From a virus, in the IMG/VR virus record IMGVR_UViG_3300050821_011785, positions 1 to 40,429 of that record: a DNA stretch of 40,429 nucleotides; one strand, given 5' to 3'. Positions 32,552-39,582 of this stretch are shown here, piece after piece. Both the position numbers and the translations under genes were made by a program. Within the stretch, counting starts at the first letter, position 1; every line of letters starts with the position of its first letter. Below the pieces are notes generated by a model. The model had not been told where the DNA came from. It saw only the letters and a list, made by a program, of their open reading frames with translations, and did no database searches.

Positions 32552-33535
32552 ATGTTCAATGACCAAAAAGATATTCAAGAATTTTTTCCAAATGGCAAAC
32601 CAAGCAAAAAAAATAGCAAGGTAGAACCTATAATCAAAAATATACCTAATATTACGGCAAAATCTTTTAAAGAATTTATTAATAAGCCATATAAGCCTGT
32701 CATCGATCTATTATCGCCGTGGATGCAAGAAGCTAGTTTAAACATGATTGTTGCAGAATCAGGAGCAGGTAAAACTTATTTTTGTTTAAATGTAGCTTTT
32801 GCATTAGCGAGTGGTGCTATTTTTTTAGAATATCGAGCGAGTAGACCTGCTAAAATTCTTTATATTGATGGCGAAATGAAGGGTGCAGCTCTCCAGGCAC
32901 GCCTACTCTCTATTCGGGAACATTATCCTAATTTTATCCAGGAAAATCTAGATATCATTACCCCTGATGATATGCCCTCTTTTATTGTTCCTAAAATTTG
33001 CCAGCCTGAAACTCAAATGTGGCTGGATAATTTAATTGAAAAAAATAGGTATGAGGTGATATTTTTCGATAATTTATCCACTTTATCTACTATTGATGAA
33101 AATATAGCGCATGAATGGAATGAAATTCAAAATTGGTTCATTAGAATTAGAGCCCGTGGTTGCACGATTAATCTTGTTCATCATACGGGTATCGAAACTA
33201 ATCGGCAGCGAGGATCAAAAAAACGAGAGGATGTTTTAGATACTGTCATTTTATTAAAGAAAGGTCATATTTGCACTAACGAAACTCCGCTACATTTTAA
33301 TGTCTCCTATTCTAAACATCGAAATTTTTATGGTTCTAATACGCTCTCATTTGATGCTTTCATGACAAAAGATGGTTCATGGACAATGAAGGATTCCATT
33401 ACCTCCGTTAAAGAGATCGTTATTGAATATGCTGAGCTAAAAATGACTCAACAAGACATTGGTAAAGCTTTAGGCATATCTCAAGCTACTGTGTGTAGAA
33501 TAATCAAAGACGCAAAGAAAGTCGGCAAACTTTAA
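32552..33535 (+). CDS. RepA-like RecA-fold ATPase, replication helicase or initiator
   Basis: 327 aa. Walker A AESGAGKT (about 70), Walker B VIFFDNLSTL (about 171) and LVHHTGI (about 210) match the AAA_25/RepA hexameric helicase group; RGSKKREDVLDTV follows. The C-terminus (280-327) is an added HTH (MTQQDIGKALGISQATVCRI) that could bind DNA. The iteron array begins 21 bases after its stop, so it may both recognise and open the origin. Confidence 0.8.
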   Translation: MFNDQKDIQEFFPNGKPSKKNSKVEPIIKNIPNITAKSFKEFINKPYKPVIDLLSPWMQEASLNMIVAESGAGKTYFCLNVAFALASGAIFLEYRASRPAKILYIDGEMKGAALQARLLSIREHYPNFIQENLDIITPDDMPSFIVPKICQPETQMWLDNLIEKNRYEVIFFDNLSTLSTIDENIAHEWNEIQNWFIRIRARGCTINLVHHTGIETNRQRGSKKREDVLDTVILLKKGHICTNETPLHFNVSYSKHRNFYGSNTLSFDAFMTKDGSWTMKDSITSVKEIVIEYAELKMTQQDIGKALGISQATVCRIIKDAKKVGKL

Positions 33536-33556
33536 TATTTCCCCCTGGCACACCGG

Positions 33557-33850
33557 TGAATAATGAATAATTTGTCGGATATTGCATGTATCCGCTTGAT
33601 TCTATTCGGAAATAAATTATTCATAAAATTATTCACGATTATTCACGTTGGTCGATTTAGTGCCACTGTCCAAAATATACACGAAAATTATTCACGATTA
33701 TTCATAATTATTCATGTTTTATTCATGCTTTCTTACAATATATATAATATAATCATATATATATAAGAGCTTATTCAATTATTCACGGGTGTGTCGGGAA
33801 AATCGATGATATTATTCACGTAAATAATGCGATGAATAATTTGTGAATAA
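33557..33850. other. Iteron array with AT-rich core, probable replication origin
   Basis: Fourteen copies of TTATTCA or its complement in 294 bases, many extended to ATTATTCACG. Ten copies read forward and four inverted copies lie at the two edges (33557, 33564, 33833, 33844). Inner spacing is often 10-12 bases, one helical turn. A 29-base stretch of almost pure A/T (about 33738-33766) lies inside. It sits between the RepA-like gene and rusA. Features fit an iteron origin with an unwinding element. Confidence 0.75.
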
Positions 33851-33862
33851 GGATTTTAGGTC

Positions 33863-34246
33863 ATGGATGATATTGTGACATTTAAGCTACCGCTACCGCC
33901 GACGGTCAATCGAATGTATATACGGGTCAAGCGGCGAGTCATGCTGACTCGGGAGGCGCGAGAATATAAATGGACGGTGGAACGCGCTATGAATGAGTTT
34001 AAACCACCTAAATTTGCTCCAGATTCAATGATTGGATTTGGGATGTGTGTTTATCCATCTAATGGGAGAGAAGCGCTTAGGGATGTGGATAATGGCGTTA
34101 AAATCGTTTTAGATGGATTTCAGCAAGCTGGTTTGTATGCGAATGATCGACAGGTAAAAGAAATGCATGTAAAGATGATGCCAATTCAGCGGATGAATGA
34201 AGGATATATCGTTGTGACTTTTTATTCCTTGGACGTCGAGGTATAA
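33863..34246 (+). CDS. rusA: RusA-family Holliday junction resolvase
   Basis: 127 aa (E. coli RusA is 120). The N-terminal LPLPPTVNRMY and the catalytic stretch ALRDVDNGVKIVLDGFQQAG with YANDRQVKEM carry the family Asp residues (D-x-D-N and ND). It cuts four-way DNA junctions made by recombination before packaging. A stop 52 bases before a hairpin ends this transcript. Confidence 0.9.
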   Translation: MDDIVTFKLPLPPTVNRMYIRVKRRVMLTREAREYKWTVERAMNEFKPPKFAPDSMIGFGMCVYPSNGREALRDVDNGVKIVLDGFQQAGLYANDRQVKEMHVKMMPIQRMNEGYIVVTFYSLDVEV

Positions 34247-34298
34247 TTTATCGTGGATAAGTTAGCACTCCTGCTTATTCCCACTCCTTAGTAAACTG

Positions 34299-34329
34299 GG
34301 CGTGTCAATTATTGGTACGCCTACTTTTT
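34299..34329 (+). terminator. Intrinsic terminator after rusA
   Basis: GGCGT and ACGCC form a 5-bp stem around a 13-base loop, followed by TACTTTTT. It reads on the plus strand. The next plus gene begins only 12 bases later, so antitermination or read-through must express that gene. Confidence 0.6.
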
Positions 34330-34340
34330 GAGTAAATTTT

Positions 34341-34715
34341 ATGCAATCAAAGCGCTGTTGGTGTTGCCAGGGTTCCAAGCTTGTGATGGGTGGTGGCTGT
34401 GTATTTAAGGAATGCCATGTCTGTAGCGGAACTGGTGTTTTGGAAGAGACTGTTCCCCTAGAGAAGTTGAAGTTTGAAAGTTCGCCAGAAGTGATGGAAC
34501 GTGCGAAAAAGTTATCTGAATGGGCAGCACGCGAACTGGCAAAGCCAGAGATTAGTGTTGAAAAGAGAGTTGAAAATGATGTACTGCCGTTAACGGCAAT
34601 TGATCCAGGGAAAATGGCTAAGAATACTATTGAATGGCCGGTTGTACCTGCTGTTAAAAAGCGACCGTCTAAACCAAAGAAACGACCGCTTCATCCTGAG
34701 ACGCTAATTTTCTAG
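34341..34715 (+). CDS. Zinc-ribbon protein with two DnaJ-type knuckles, 124 aa
   Basis: CWCCQGSK and CHVCSGTG near the N-terminus form a DnaJ-like C-x2-C-x-G-x-G pair; the rest is charged and basic at the end. It starts directly after a terminator, a setting like that of phage antitermination proteins, but the sequence is not clearly a Q family member. It overlaps the convergent minus gene by 12 bases. Confidence 0.6.
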   Translation: MQSKRCWCCQGSKLVMGGGCVFKECHVCSGTGVLEETVPLEKLKFESSPEVMERAKKLSEWAARELAKPEISVEKRVENDVLPLTAIDPGKMAKNTIEWPVVPAVKKRPSKPKKRPLHPETLIF

Positions 34716-34988
34716 CTGTTTTAATTTAATGCTAATATTTTTTTCAAGCGACTCAAAATATTGCGGTAAAAAATTTAGCATTGGCACATCAAAATGCGAG
34801 ATAGCTAGACTTAATAGTATAGATGCAACAGAAGATAGTAGGCGTAATACGTAATCGATTTGATTCAAGTTGGGAAAATGTCGTATATCTTCATTCGCAA
34901 CTTTGAGGATAGTATCTATAATGATTTTTTTACTGCTATTAAATACCTGCTTTTCTTCTTTACTCATTCTGTATTCAATTTCTTTCAT
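34704..34988 (-). CDS. Hypothetical protein, 94 aa (paralogue 1)
   Basis: The last 55 residues (LLSSVASILLSLAISHFDVP, then MLNFLPQYFESLEK) align with the next gene upstream, so the two are a duplicated pair. One hydrophobic helix, otherwise charged. Last gene of the small early operon. Function unknown. Confidence 0.6.
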   Translation of the reverse strand: MKEIEYRMSKEEKQVFNSSKKIIIDTILKVANEDIRHFPNLNQIDYVLRLLSSVASILLSLAISHFDVPMLNFLPQYFESLEKNISIKLKQLEN

Positions 34989-35002
34989 AGCGCTACCTCT
35001 TC

Positions 35003-35302
35003 TTATTTTGATAACTTATATCGTTCAATACCGTAATCTACGGCTTCTTCCACTGTTTGAAAAAAGATGGGAACAATATTTAAAGCAGGAATATCGTATT
35101 CAGTGCATATACTTGATAGTGTTACGCCATTTAATGTAGAGAGAATTTGTAAGGTAAAGTTAAAAGAGCTAAGTCCTTTATCAAATTCTCGTTCCTTTAA
35201 TTCGCACTTACCTAATAATTTGAATATATCCCGTAAATATTCATCAAATCGCGCCTTAATTTCTTCCGAATATTTAAAATCTCTTATTTCTAGTGTTGTC
35301 AT
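35003..35302 (-). CDS. Hypothetical protein, 99 aa (paralogue 2)
   Basis: Paralogue of the 34704-34988 gene: QILSTLNGVTLSSICTEYDI and ALNIVPIFFQTVEEAVDYGI align in the C-terminal half. The N-terminal half differs. Function unknown. Confidence 0.6.
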   Translation of the reverse strand: MTTLEIRDFKYSEEIKARFDEYLRDIFKLLGKCELKEREFDKGLSSFNFTLQILSTLNGVTLSSICTEYDIPALNIVPIFFQTVEEAVDYGIERYKLSK

Positions 35303-35303
35303 C

Positions 35304-35483
35304 CTATATTCCTGTTGGGTATTTAAGCCAAAAGAAGCGACAATCGCAACAATTGCATTCTATGTGATGAAGGGATGCCGTCGTTAATCTTTTCGCATCT
35401 TCTAAAGTGTGAGTGGTTCGTTGTTTATCAATCCATTTTTGTAGTACTTCTGCTCTACAAAATTCTGCGTAGGTAATTGCCAT
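35304..35483 (-). CDS. Small Cys-rich protein, 59 aa
   Basis: ATG at 35483 follows AGGAAG. The C-terminal part has HHIECNCCDCRFFWLKYP, a dense His/Cys group that could bind zinc. The stop lies two bases before the next start. No family recognised. Confidence 0.55.
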   Translation of the reverse strand: MAITYAEFCRAEVLQKWIDKQRTTHTLEDAKRLTTASLHHIECNCCDCRFFWLKYPTGI

Positions 35484-35527
35484 AAAAGAGTCTTCCTTGG
35501 AAAACCCCTATTATGGCAAATATTTAG

Positions 35528-35779
35528 TTAATGCCTACATTGGTGTGATCTATAGTAGTCAACATCTGGATCTTTTCGTTCTTCTAGGATTTTAAAGATG
35601 ATTAAGAGAAGATCTTTGAGGCAAATGCTATTAATCCAATACATTGCGCCATAAAGATTATGGCTATGTTCAATTTTTTCAAAAGCTTTGAGTAGATTTT
35701 CAATTTTATCAAAATCAAGACATGCCAATTCTTCACTAGTAAACTTTTGTTTTAACTCTTCTATCATCTCGAAAATCAT
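35528..35779 (-). CDS. Hypothetical protein, 83 aa
   Basis: Helical, charged N-terminus and hydrophobic LKDLLLIIFKILEERK. Overlaps the upstream gene by 44 bases in another frame. Function unknown. Confidence 0.55.
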   Translation of the reverse strand: MIFEMIEELKQKFTSEELACLDFDKIENLLKAFEKIEHSHNLYGAMYWINSICLKDLLLIIFKILEERKDPDVDYYRSHQCRH

Positions 35780-35969
35780 GAAAAATAATCCCTGTTTGTT
35801 GAATAAAGAATCTATCTAGTATTTCCTGTAGTTCTATGTAAATTCCTAGATAGTATTCGCGTTCTGTTAAGCTTAATACATCATTCGTTAATTTCCGGCT
35901 AATAAAGTTATAGCGAAATCGAAAATATTTTTCGATATCAGATATAACATAGCCTCTCCTAATTGGCAT
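35736..35969 (-). CDS. Hypothetical protein, 77 aa
   Basis: Aromatic and basic (RGYVISDIEKYFRFRYNFIS) with no TM segment. Overlaps the downstream gene. Function unknown. Confidence 0.55.
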   Translation of the reverse strand: MPIRRGYVISDIEKYFRFRYNFISRKLTNDVLSLTEREYYLGIYIELQEILDRFFIQQTGIIFHDFRDDRRVKTKVY

Positions 35970-35973
35970 ATGT

Positions 35974-36432
35974 TTATACCTTTAATTTTAGCTGACTAAT
36001 ATCGATTATTAACGATTGATCGTTATATAGATCAAATGGCGTAGGCGTTGTTTTTAATTCTTTTAATATTAAGTTGCCATGATATCTAAAAGCTATGTAT
36101 GGTGTTTTTCCTTTTGTATACATACTTAATTTATAGCCGCTTCCTAAATCTGTCGTTTTTACTAATCTTAGTAAATGTGGTGAATTTACATCGGAAAAAA
36201 TTTTTAGATGTGATTCAAGAGGAATATTTAATAGCTCTAGAATTTCTTTACCGATATATATTGTTAATCTCATCGCTTTATTACGAAGATATTTAACTTG
36301 TGTTGCTTCTGATTTCAGAAAAACTTTATCTTGATCAAGTGAATGCGAAAAACAACGTTTACTTACACTCATCGGTTGCCAATCATGTGCTATCATCTTC
36401 GGTAATTGTGGTGCTTCTTTAACTTCCAACAT
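35974..36432 (-). CDS. Hypothetical protein, 152 aa
   Basis: ATG at 36432 chosen because AAGGAG lies seven bases upstream. An in-frame ATG at 36507 would add 25 basic residues, starting one base after the previous stop, and is the alternative. Mixed alpha/beta with RLVKTTDLGSGYKLSMYTKG; no known motif. Confidence 0.6.
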   Translation of the reverse strand: MLEVKEAPQLPKMIAHDWQPMSVSKRCFSHSLDQDKVFLKSEATQVKYLRNKAMRLTIYIGKEILELLNIPLESHLKIFSDVNSPHLLRLVKTTDLGSGYKLSMYTKGKTPYIAFRYHGNLILKELKTTPTPFDLYNDQSLIIDISQLKLKV

Positions 36433-36508
36433 GGTATTGCTCCTTAGTTGTTGATAATAGTATTTTCGTAAATGCCTAAATTCTTTGATATATGTTTTGT
36501 CCGCCATA

Positions 36509-36649
36509 TTAGTGTAAATGTAGGGCTATTGTTATGATTGAAAATATGAGTGTTGACCAAAACATAAAGCCAGCGAAATAGCTTGGAAAAAATTGTGCGA
36601 GGATAAACCATAGCGTTGAAATCATTAAGAATAGAATACCTATTATCAT
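36509..36649 (-). CDS. Small two-TM membrane protein, 46 aa
   Basis: ATG at 36649 with GGAG nine bases upstream, overlapping the previous gene. Two hydrophobic stretches (GILFLMISTLWFILAQFF and FMFWSTLIFSIITIAL) with a short turn. Holin-like size, but it lies in the early operon, so a membrane or exclusion role is more likely. Confidence 0.55.
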   Translation of the reverse strand: MIIGILFLMISTLWFILAQFFPSYFAGFMFWSTLIFSIITIALHLH

Positions 36650-36651
36650 TA

Positions 36652-36753
36652 CTATGCACTCCGTACTTCTAATATATCCAATGCAAAAACATGTAGCGCA
36701 ATAATGATGTAGCCAATAGCCGCCATTAATATGAGGTGATGATCTATTAACAT
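36652..36753 (-). CDS. Single-TM peptide, 33 aa
   Basis: ATG at 36753 after a run of G residues. LILMAAIGYIIIALHVFALD is a single TM helix. Placed between two coupled genes. Function unknown. Confidence 0.45.
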   Translation of the reverse strand: MLIDHHLILMAAIGYIIIALHVFALDILEVRSA

Positions 36754-36947
36754 ACATCCCCCCTATTTTTATTTATTGGATAAAGTATCTCTGCAATATC
36801 TTCTAATACATCCCAATTTATACCGATTGATGCATCATGGTTGTCTCGTACAAATTCTAATACTTGCATACTCTCACTATTATTTAAATCTGGTCTAATA
36901 GTTTTTATATCATCGATATGCCACATAACTGATATTGAATTTTTCAT
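36747..36947 (-). CDS. Hypothetical protein, 66 aa
   Basis: Acidic soluble protein with IRPDLNNSESMQVLEFVRDN. The start abuts the previous stop. Similar short acidic proteins occur in early phage regions. Function unknown. Confidence 0.55.
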   Translation of the reverse strand: MKNSISVMWHIDDIKTIRPDLNNSESMQVLEFVRDNHDASIGINWDVLEDIAEILYPINKNRGDVC

Positions 36948-37418
36948 TTATGCCGCCTCAAAAGATAATAGAGCTTCCAATGTATTATAGACGGAGAAAT
37001 ATACTTCTGTTTTTTCTTTGATATATCCATATTGGATGTATTCAATGATAGAGATAGGAGCGACACCTAATTCTTCTATTGCTTCATCACAATAGCCTGG
37101 ACGATAGGCATGTGAGCTAAGCCATTGACACAATTTATTATTATATATCTCTGCTTCTATCTCGTTAGTAATGTCATGAAAATCTATATCGCTATCGTCC
37201 TCACAAATATCTGCTTCTATTAAATCGCGTAGAGCTTCTACGATGAAATAGTATCGATAATCATCCGGTGCCATTCCGTTATGTGCGCTATATATTAATT
37301 GGTGTAAATCATCCTCATAATTATTTTCTTTACGACAATAGTATGTACTATTGTTCGCGCGTGTTTTAAGCTCAAATTCATCTAGGTATTGTTGTGCTAA
37401 TTGCTGAATTGCGTGCAT
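36948..37418 (-). CDS. Hypothetical acidic protein, 156 aa
   Basis: The largest gene of this early run apart from 35974-36507. Strongly acidic, with DICEDDSDIDFHDITNEIEA in the middle and helical ends. Acidic early proteins sometimes mimic DNA to block host enzymes; that is a guess from charge alone. The leader contains the 19-base repeat. Confidence 0.6.
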   Translation of the reverse strand: MHAIQQLAQQYLDEFELKTRANNSTYYCRKENNYEDDLHQLIYSAHNGMAPDDYRYYFIVEALRDLIEADICEDDSDIDFHDITNEIEAEIYNNKLCQWLSSHAYRPGYCDEAIEELGVAPISIIEYIQYGYIKEKTEVYFSVYNTLEALLSFEAA

Positions 37419-37424
37419 ATTGTT

Positions 37425-37443
37425 TGTCCTTTGATTTAGAAGT
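37425..37443 (-). repeat. 19-bp leader repeat, copy 1
   Basis: The 19 bases here equal 37640-37658. Read on the minus strand it is ACTTCTAAATCAAAGGACA, which includes the ribosome site (AAGGACA) of the next gene. A duplicated translation leader or a binding site for a regulator. Confidence 0.8.
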
Positions 37444-37449
37444 GGTAAT

Positions 37450-37632
37450 TTATTTTTGACAAAATGTTAAACTTTCATGTCGTATGTTTTTTTCAATATC
37501 TATATGTACTGATTTAACTAGATAACCATTTCGATATTCTGCTTCTTCCGCCCATTCGTTTGTTAATAAGCTACCATCTGTATCTAACTCTTCGAAATAG
37601 TAGATTGTTTTCCACTCGAGATTGTTTTTCAT
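37450..37632 (-). CDS. Hypothetical protein, 60 aa
   Basis: Acidic and aromatic (WKTIYYFEELDTDGSLLTNE), probably beta-rich. Expressed behind the 19-base leader repeat. Function unknown. Confidence 0.55.
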   Translation of the reverse strand: MKNNLEWKTIYYFEELDTDGSLLTNEWAEEAEYRNGYLVKSVHIDIEKNIRHESLTFCQK

Positions 37633-37639
37633 ATGTTTA

Positions 37640-37658
37640 TGTCCTTTGATTTAGAAGT
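37640..37658 (-). repeat. 19-bp leader repeat, copy 2
   Basis: Second exact copy of the 19-base leader, just upstream of the 60-aa gene and carrying its AAGGACA ribosome site. Confidence 0.8.
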
Positions 37659-37668
37659 TTATTTGTTG

Positions 37669-37788
37669 TTATTTATTGCAGTTATCACATATATATTTAC
37701 GTGGTACTTTAATGCCAAGCTTAATTTGTAGAATTGGTTGAATGATTGTGTATCTCTTTTTACATATGCGACATAGACGTTTAATCAT
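37669..37788 (-). CDS. Zinc-ribbon peptide, 39 aa
   Basis: ATG at 37788. Two CxxC pairs (CRIC near the start and CDNC at the end) separated by a basic stretch, a typical treble-clef or ribbon zinc site. The start overlaps the previous TGA. Function unknown. Confidence 0.6.
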   Translation of the reverse strand: MIKRLCRICKKRYTIIQPILQIKLGIKVPRKYICDNCNK

Positions 37789-37961
37789 GTTATCTCTTCC
37801 TTTGCATTTGCTACTACCTCATCTAATGCAGTAATGGGTAGTATATCGACTAACCAATCTATTAATTCAGCGCGATTATAGTCTCTTTCTAAAATATCTT
37901 TAACTTGTGATTGTAGGTCTAATATTTTATCTCTACATATCGAACGTTCAAATTTAGCCAT
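37785..37961 (-). CDS. Hypothetical helical protein, 58 aa
   Basis: ATG at 37961, four bases after the frame that ends at 37965. Charged helices with a hydrophobic core (ELIDWLVDILPITALDEVV). Coupled to the next gene by ATGA. Function unknown. Confidence 0.6.
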   Translation of the reverse strand: MAKFERSICRDKILDLQSQVKDILERDYNRAELIDWLVDILPITALDEVVANAKEEIT

Positions 37962-37964
37962 GAT

Positions 37965-38116
37965 TTATACTCTATAGAATTTATATTTTTGTCCTAGCTC
38001 ATTTCTTAGTGCTGCAATTAATGATGCTTGCTGGATAGTAGTTTTAATATAGACATAAAGGACTTCACTACAGCGGTTGGGGCTTTGACTGGCTTAACGA
38101 ATACGTGGTATTGCAT
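37965..38116 (-). pseudogene. First early-operon gene, apparently frameshifted (about 50 aa if joined)
   Basis: From ATG 38116 (AAGGA upstream) the frame gives MQYHVFVKPVKAPTAVVKSF and stops at 38018. A second frame, with no start codon of its own, carries EVLYVYIKTTIQQASLIAAL then RNELGQKYKFYRV and stops at 37965, four bases before the next ATG. Together they would make one coherent small protein. A GCCCC run lies in the zone of overlap. Either a recent indel, a sequencing error or programmed frameshifting. Confidence 0.55.
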
Positions 38117-38155
38117 GGCTATCTATCCTTTTGTTTATCTTGATGAAGTGGGGAA

Positions 38156-38184
38156 AATGTAACGCAAAAGTGTTAGAGCGTCAA
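38156..38184 (-). promoter_or_regulatory. Early promoter of the small-gene operon, with embedded operator
   Basis: Minus strand: -35 TTGACG (38179-38184), 17-base spacer, -10 TACATT (38156-38161). The dyad TAACGC-AAAA-GTGTTA (38160-38175) occupies the spacer and touches the -10. The same 16 bases, with one extra matching base each side, lie in the promoter at 25779-25807. Strong case for one repressor acting on both. Confidence 0.75.
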
Positions 38185-38204
38185 TACCTTATTTTAATTA
38201 TTTT

Positions 38205-38213
38205 TGCTATACT
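38205..38213 (+). promoter_or_regulatory. Extended -10 promoter for the small terminase gene
   Basis: TGCTATACT is an extended -10 on the plus strand; no good -35 is seen. Just downstream, direct repeats of GTGCAACAT/GGTGCAACAT (38219-38243) could bind a regulator or the terminase itself. Confidence 0.5.
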
Positions 38214-38271
38214 AAAATGGTGCAGTGCAACATGGTGCAACATAAACTATAGACGCTTGAGAGTATCTAAA

Positions 38272-38748
38272 ATGGATTATGCGATGAGTGATAAGGGAAT
38301 ACATGAGGATGATAAATCGTTGATTGTAGAGCAATCACGGTCTTCCTATCACAAACCGCGTTCTAAGATACGATTGTCACAGAAACAAGCGGCATTTGTG
38401 TTCGAATATCTTAAGACGAATGATTTGAAACAAGCTGTGCTTAATGCGGGATATGTAACGAAGTGGCCTTTGGAACAAGCGAAAACGCTCTTAAGTTCTC
38501 AACTTGTGCAGGAAACGATTAAAAAATCTACATTACGAGTAAATCCCGATACGCTCGTCACGTTTGAAGAGATAACAAATGTTCTAAAAGATCATTTAAT
38601 GTGCGGTGATAGAGAGATAAGTATCAGGGCTGCGGCAGAATTGAATAAGATGCGCGGATTCTATGCACCAACGAAAGCAATCAATATGAACTTAGATCTA
38701 ACTCTGGAAGCATTCGAAACACTCGATATTAAAATAGAAGATTGTTAA
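38272..38748 (+). CDS. terS: Terminase small subunit
   Basis: 158 aa from ATG 38272; the longer in-frame extension runs through the promoter and is rejected. The N-terminal HTH-type region KIRLSQKQAAFVFEYLKTND, then QAVLNAGYVTKWPLEQAKTL and LLSSQLVQETI, matches small terminases that scan for Ala-Gly-Y and a V-x-x-x-I helix. It recognises the packaging site and activates TerL. It is separated from terL by the tRNA cluster, about 5 kb on the circular map. Confidence 0.75.
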   Translation: MDYAMSDKGIHEDDKSLIVEQSRSSYHKPRSKIRLSQKQAAFVFEYLKTNDLKQAVLNAGYVTKWPLEQAKTLLSSQLVQETIKKSTLRVNPDTLVTFEEITNVLKDHLMCGDREISIRAAAELNKMRGFYAPTKAINMNLDLTLEAFETLDIKIEDC

Positions 38749-39134
38749 GCAATACGATTGCTTGATGACCATTGATAACTAGTTACTTTCTATAAATTTA
38801 ATTATAGATAGTTACTTTGTTTAATGTTTGTTGAGTTGCTTTTGATCGATATCATTAAATGATGATTGAATCGTATTGCCGATATTGGTTTGGCGAGATA
38901 TTTGAGGCCGACGGGAGTGCCACCCCATATCCTCTGGAGATATATATACGTCTATACCATATATACGAAGCCCCTATTTATCCCCGTATACCTATTTAAA
39001 TTTATAAAATTACATATCCCCATATACATATCTAAATCTATAATCGTTATATATATTCCACATCACACATATATATATTCGTAATATCAATATCGCATAT
39101 TGGTAAAATATACATATATATAAAGTATAGTATT
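38749..39134 (+). other. AT-rich non-coding gap with long inverted repeat
   Basis: No credible gene. GCAATACGATT (38749-38759) pairs with AATCGTATTGC (38869-38879), and between them lie a TCTATAA/TTATAGA hairpin and two copies of AGTTACTTT. From 38930 the sequence is nearly all A/T with short ATATCCCC-like repeats. It may hold a terminator, a pac site or an untranslated RNA. Confidence 0.5.
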
Positions 39135-39143
39135 TGCTATAAT
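39135..39143 (+). promoter_or_regulatory. Extended -10 promoter for the RNA and tRNA cluster
   Basis: TGCTATAAT is a perfect extended -10, about 35 bases before the first short gene. No clear -35. It probably drives the peptide genes, the RNA cluster and the genes across the join. Confidence 0.65.
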
Positions 39144-39178
39144 TACGTAGATTCGTGATGATGCAAAGGAGTTCATAT

Positions 39179-39250
39179 ATGGAAGAATTAGGTGAAGAGT
39201 TTTCAGAAGTTTATTGGCGTTATCGCTGGGAGTTATATGAGTATTGCTAA
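39179..39250 (+). CDS. Short peptide, 23 aa
   Basis: AAAGGAG eight bases before ATG. Acidic then aromatic: MEELGEEFSEVYWRYRWELY. The next gene starts inside it in another frame. Possibly a regulatory or inhibitory peptide. Confidence 0.5.
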   Translation: MEELGEEFSEVYWRYRWELYEYC

Positions 39251-39311
39251 CAAGATGGCTATTATTTTAATATTCATCACGCTAATCTGGATGGCAGTTA
39301 AATATAGTTAA
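39237..39311 (+). CDS. TM peptide, 24 aa
   Basis: Starts within the previous gene. MSIANKMAIILIFITLIWMA is a single TM helix with a short polar tail. It resembles small inner-membrane peptides; a lysis or stress role is speculative. Confidence 0.5.
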   Translation: MSIANKMAIILIFITLIWMAVKYS

Positions 39312-39317
39312 AGATTA

Positions 39318-39392
39318 ATGGCCGACGATACTTTTAAAGAGATACAATGGCAAGCCTTAGTGCTCGATGTGTATAATCGGAAGGGAAAATAA
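39318..39392 (+). CDS. Short peptide, 24 aa
   Basis: Six bases after the TM peptide. MADDTFKEIQWQALVLDVYN, then a basic end. Soluble helix. No site decides the start; support is from coupling only. Confidence 0.35.
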   Translation: MADDTFKEIQWQALVLDVYNRKGK

Positions 39393-39417
39393 GCCGTTCT
39401 AAAAAATAGAAATCTCG

Positions 39418-39438
39418 CCGCATGTGTAGCGCATGCGG
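39418..39438 (+). ncRNA. Hairpin at the head of the RNA cluster
   Basis: CCGCATG-TGTAGCG-CATGCGG, a perfect 7-bp stem with 7-base loop. It follows the last peptide gene and may protect or process the RNA transcript. A factor-dependent terminator is the alternative. Confidence 0.5.
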
Positions 39439-39452
39439 TTATACTGAGTGAA

Positions 39453-39507
39453 AATGCCTTTTACTTGACGAATGAGTATCACTCATAGGATGAGAGTAAC
39501 GGGCATT
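39453..39507 (+). ncRNA. Structured RNA element with nested stems
   Basis: AATGCC pairs with GGCATT, TTAC with GTAA inside it, and ATGAGT-ATC-ACTCAT forms the tip. The three nested helices are too regular for chance. Not identifiable as a tRNA. Part of the same transcript as the tRNAs. Confidence 0.45.
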
Positions 39508-39509
39508 AT

Positions 39510-39567
39510 GGCAATCGGTTGTATGTCGAGACGTCCAGTTATTAGCTAAGATGACTGGCCGATTGCC
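39510..39567 (+). ncRNA. Degenerate tRNA-like RNA, copy alpha
   Basis: GGCAATCGG pairs with CCGATTGCC (9 bp) at the ends. The interior has GAGACGTCC and CCAGT/ACTGG. It shares the ends, GAGACGTCC, CTAAG and CTGGCCGATTGCC with the RNA at 39919, so the two are paralogues; this one is nine bases shorter and has lost the T-arm-like hairpin. 58 bases, too short for a normal tRNA. Confidence 0.5.
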
Positions 39568-39582
39568 AAAAGAACCCCGACT

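Noticed and set aside
33563-33766. 67-aa reading frame in the iteron region
   Set aside because: Its sequence is dictated by TTATTCA repeats and A/T tracts, and it lacks a ribosome site.
36444-36659. 71-aa minus frame overlapping the two-TM gene
   Set aside because: It begins with GTG inside the preceding gene, and the alternate frame gives a clean two-TM protein with a ribosome site.
38131-38271. 47-codon N-terminal extension of the small terminase
   Set aside because: It runs through the early operator and the extended -10 promoter; the ATG at 38272 gives the normal domain start.
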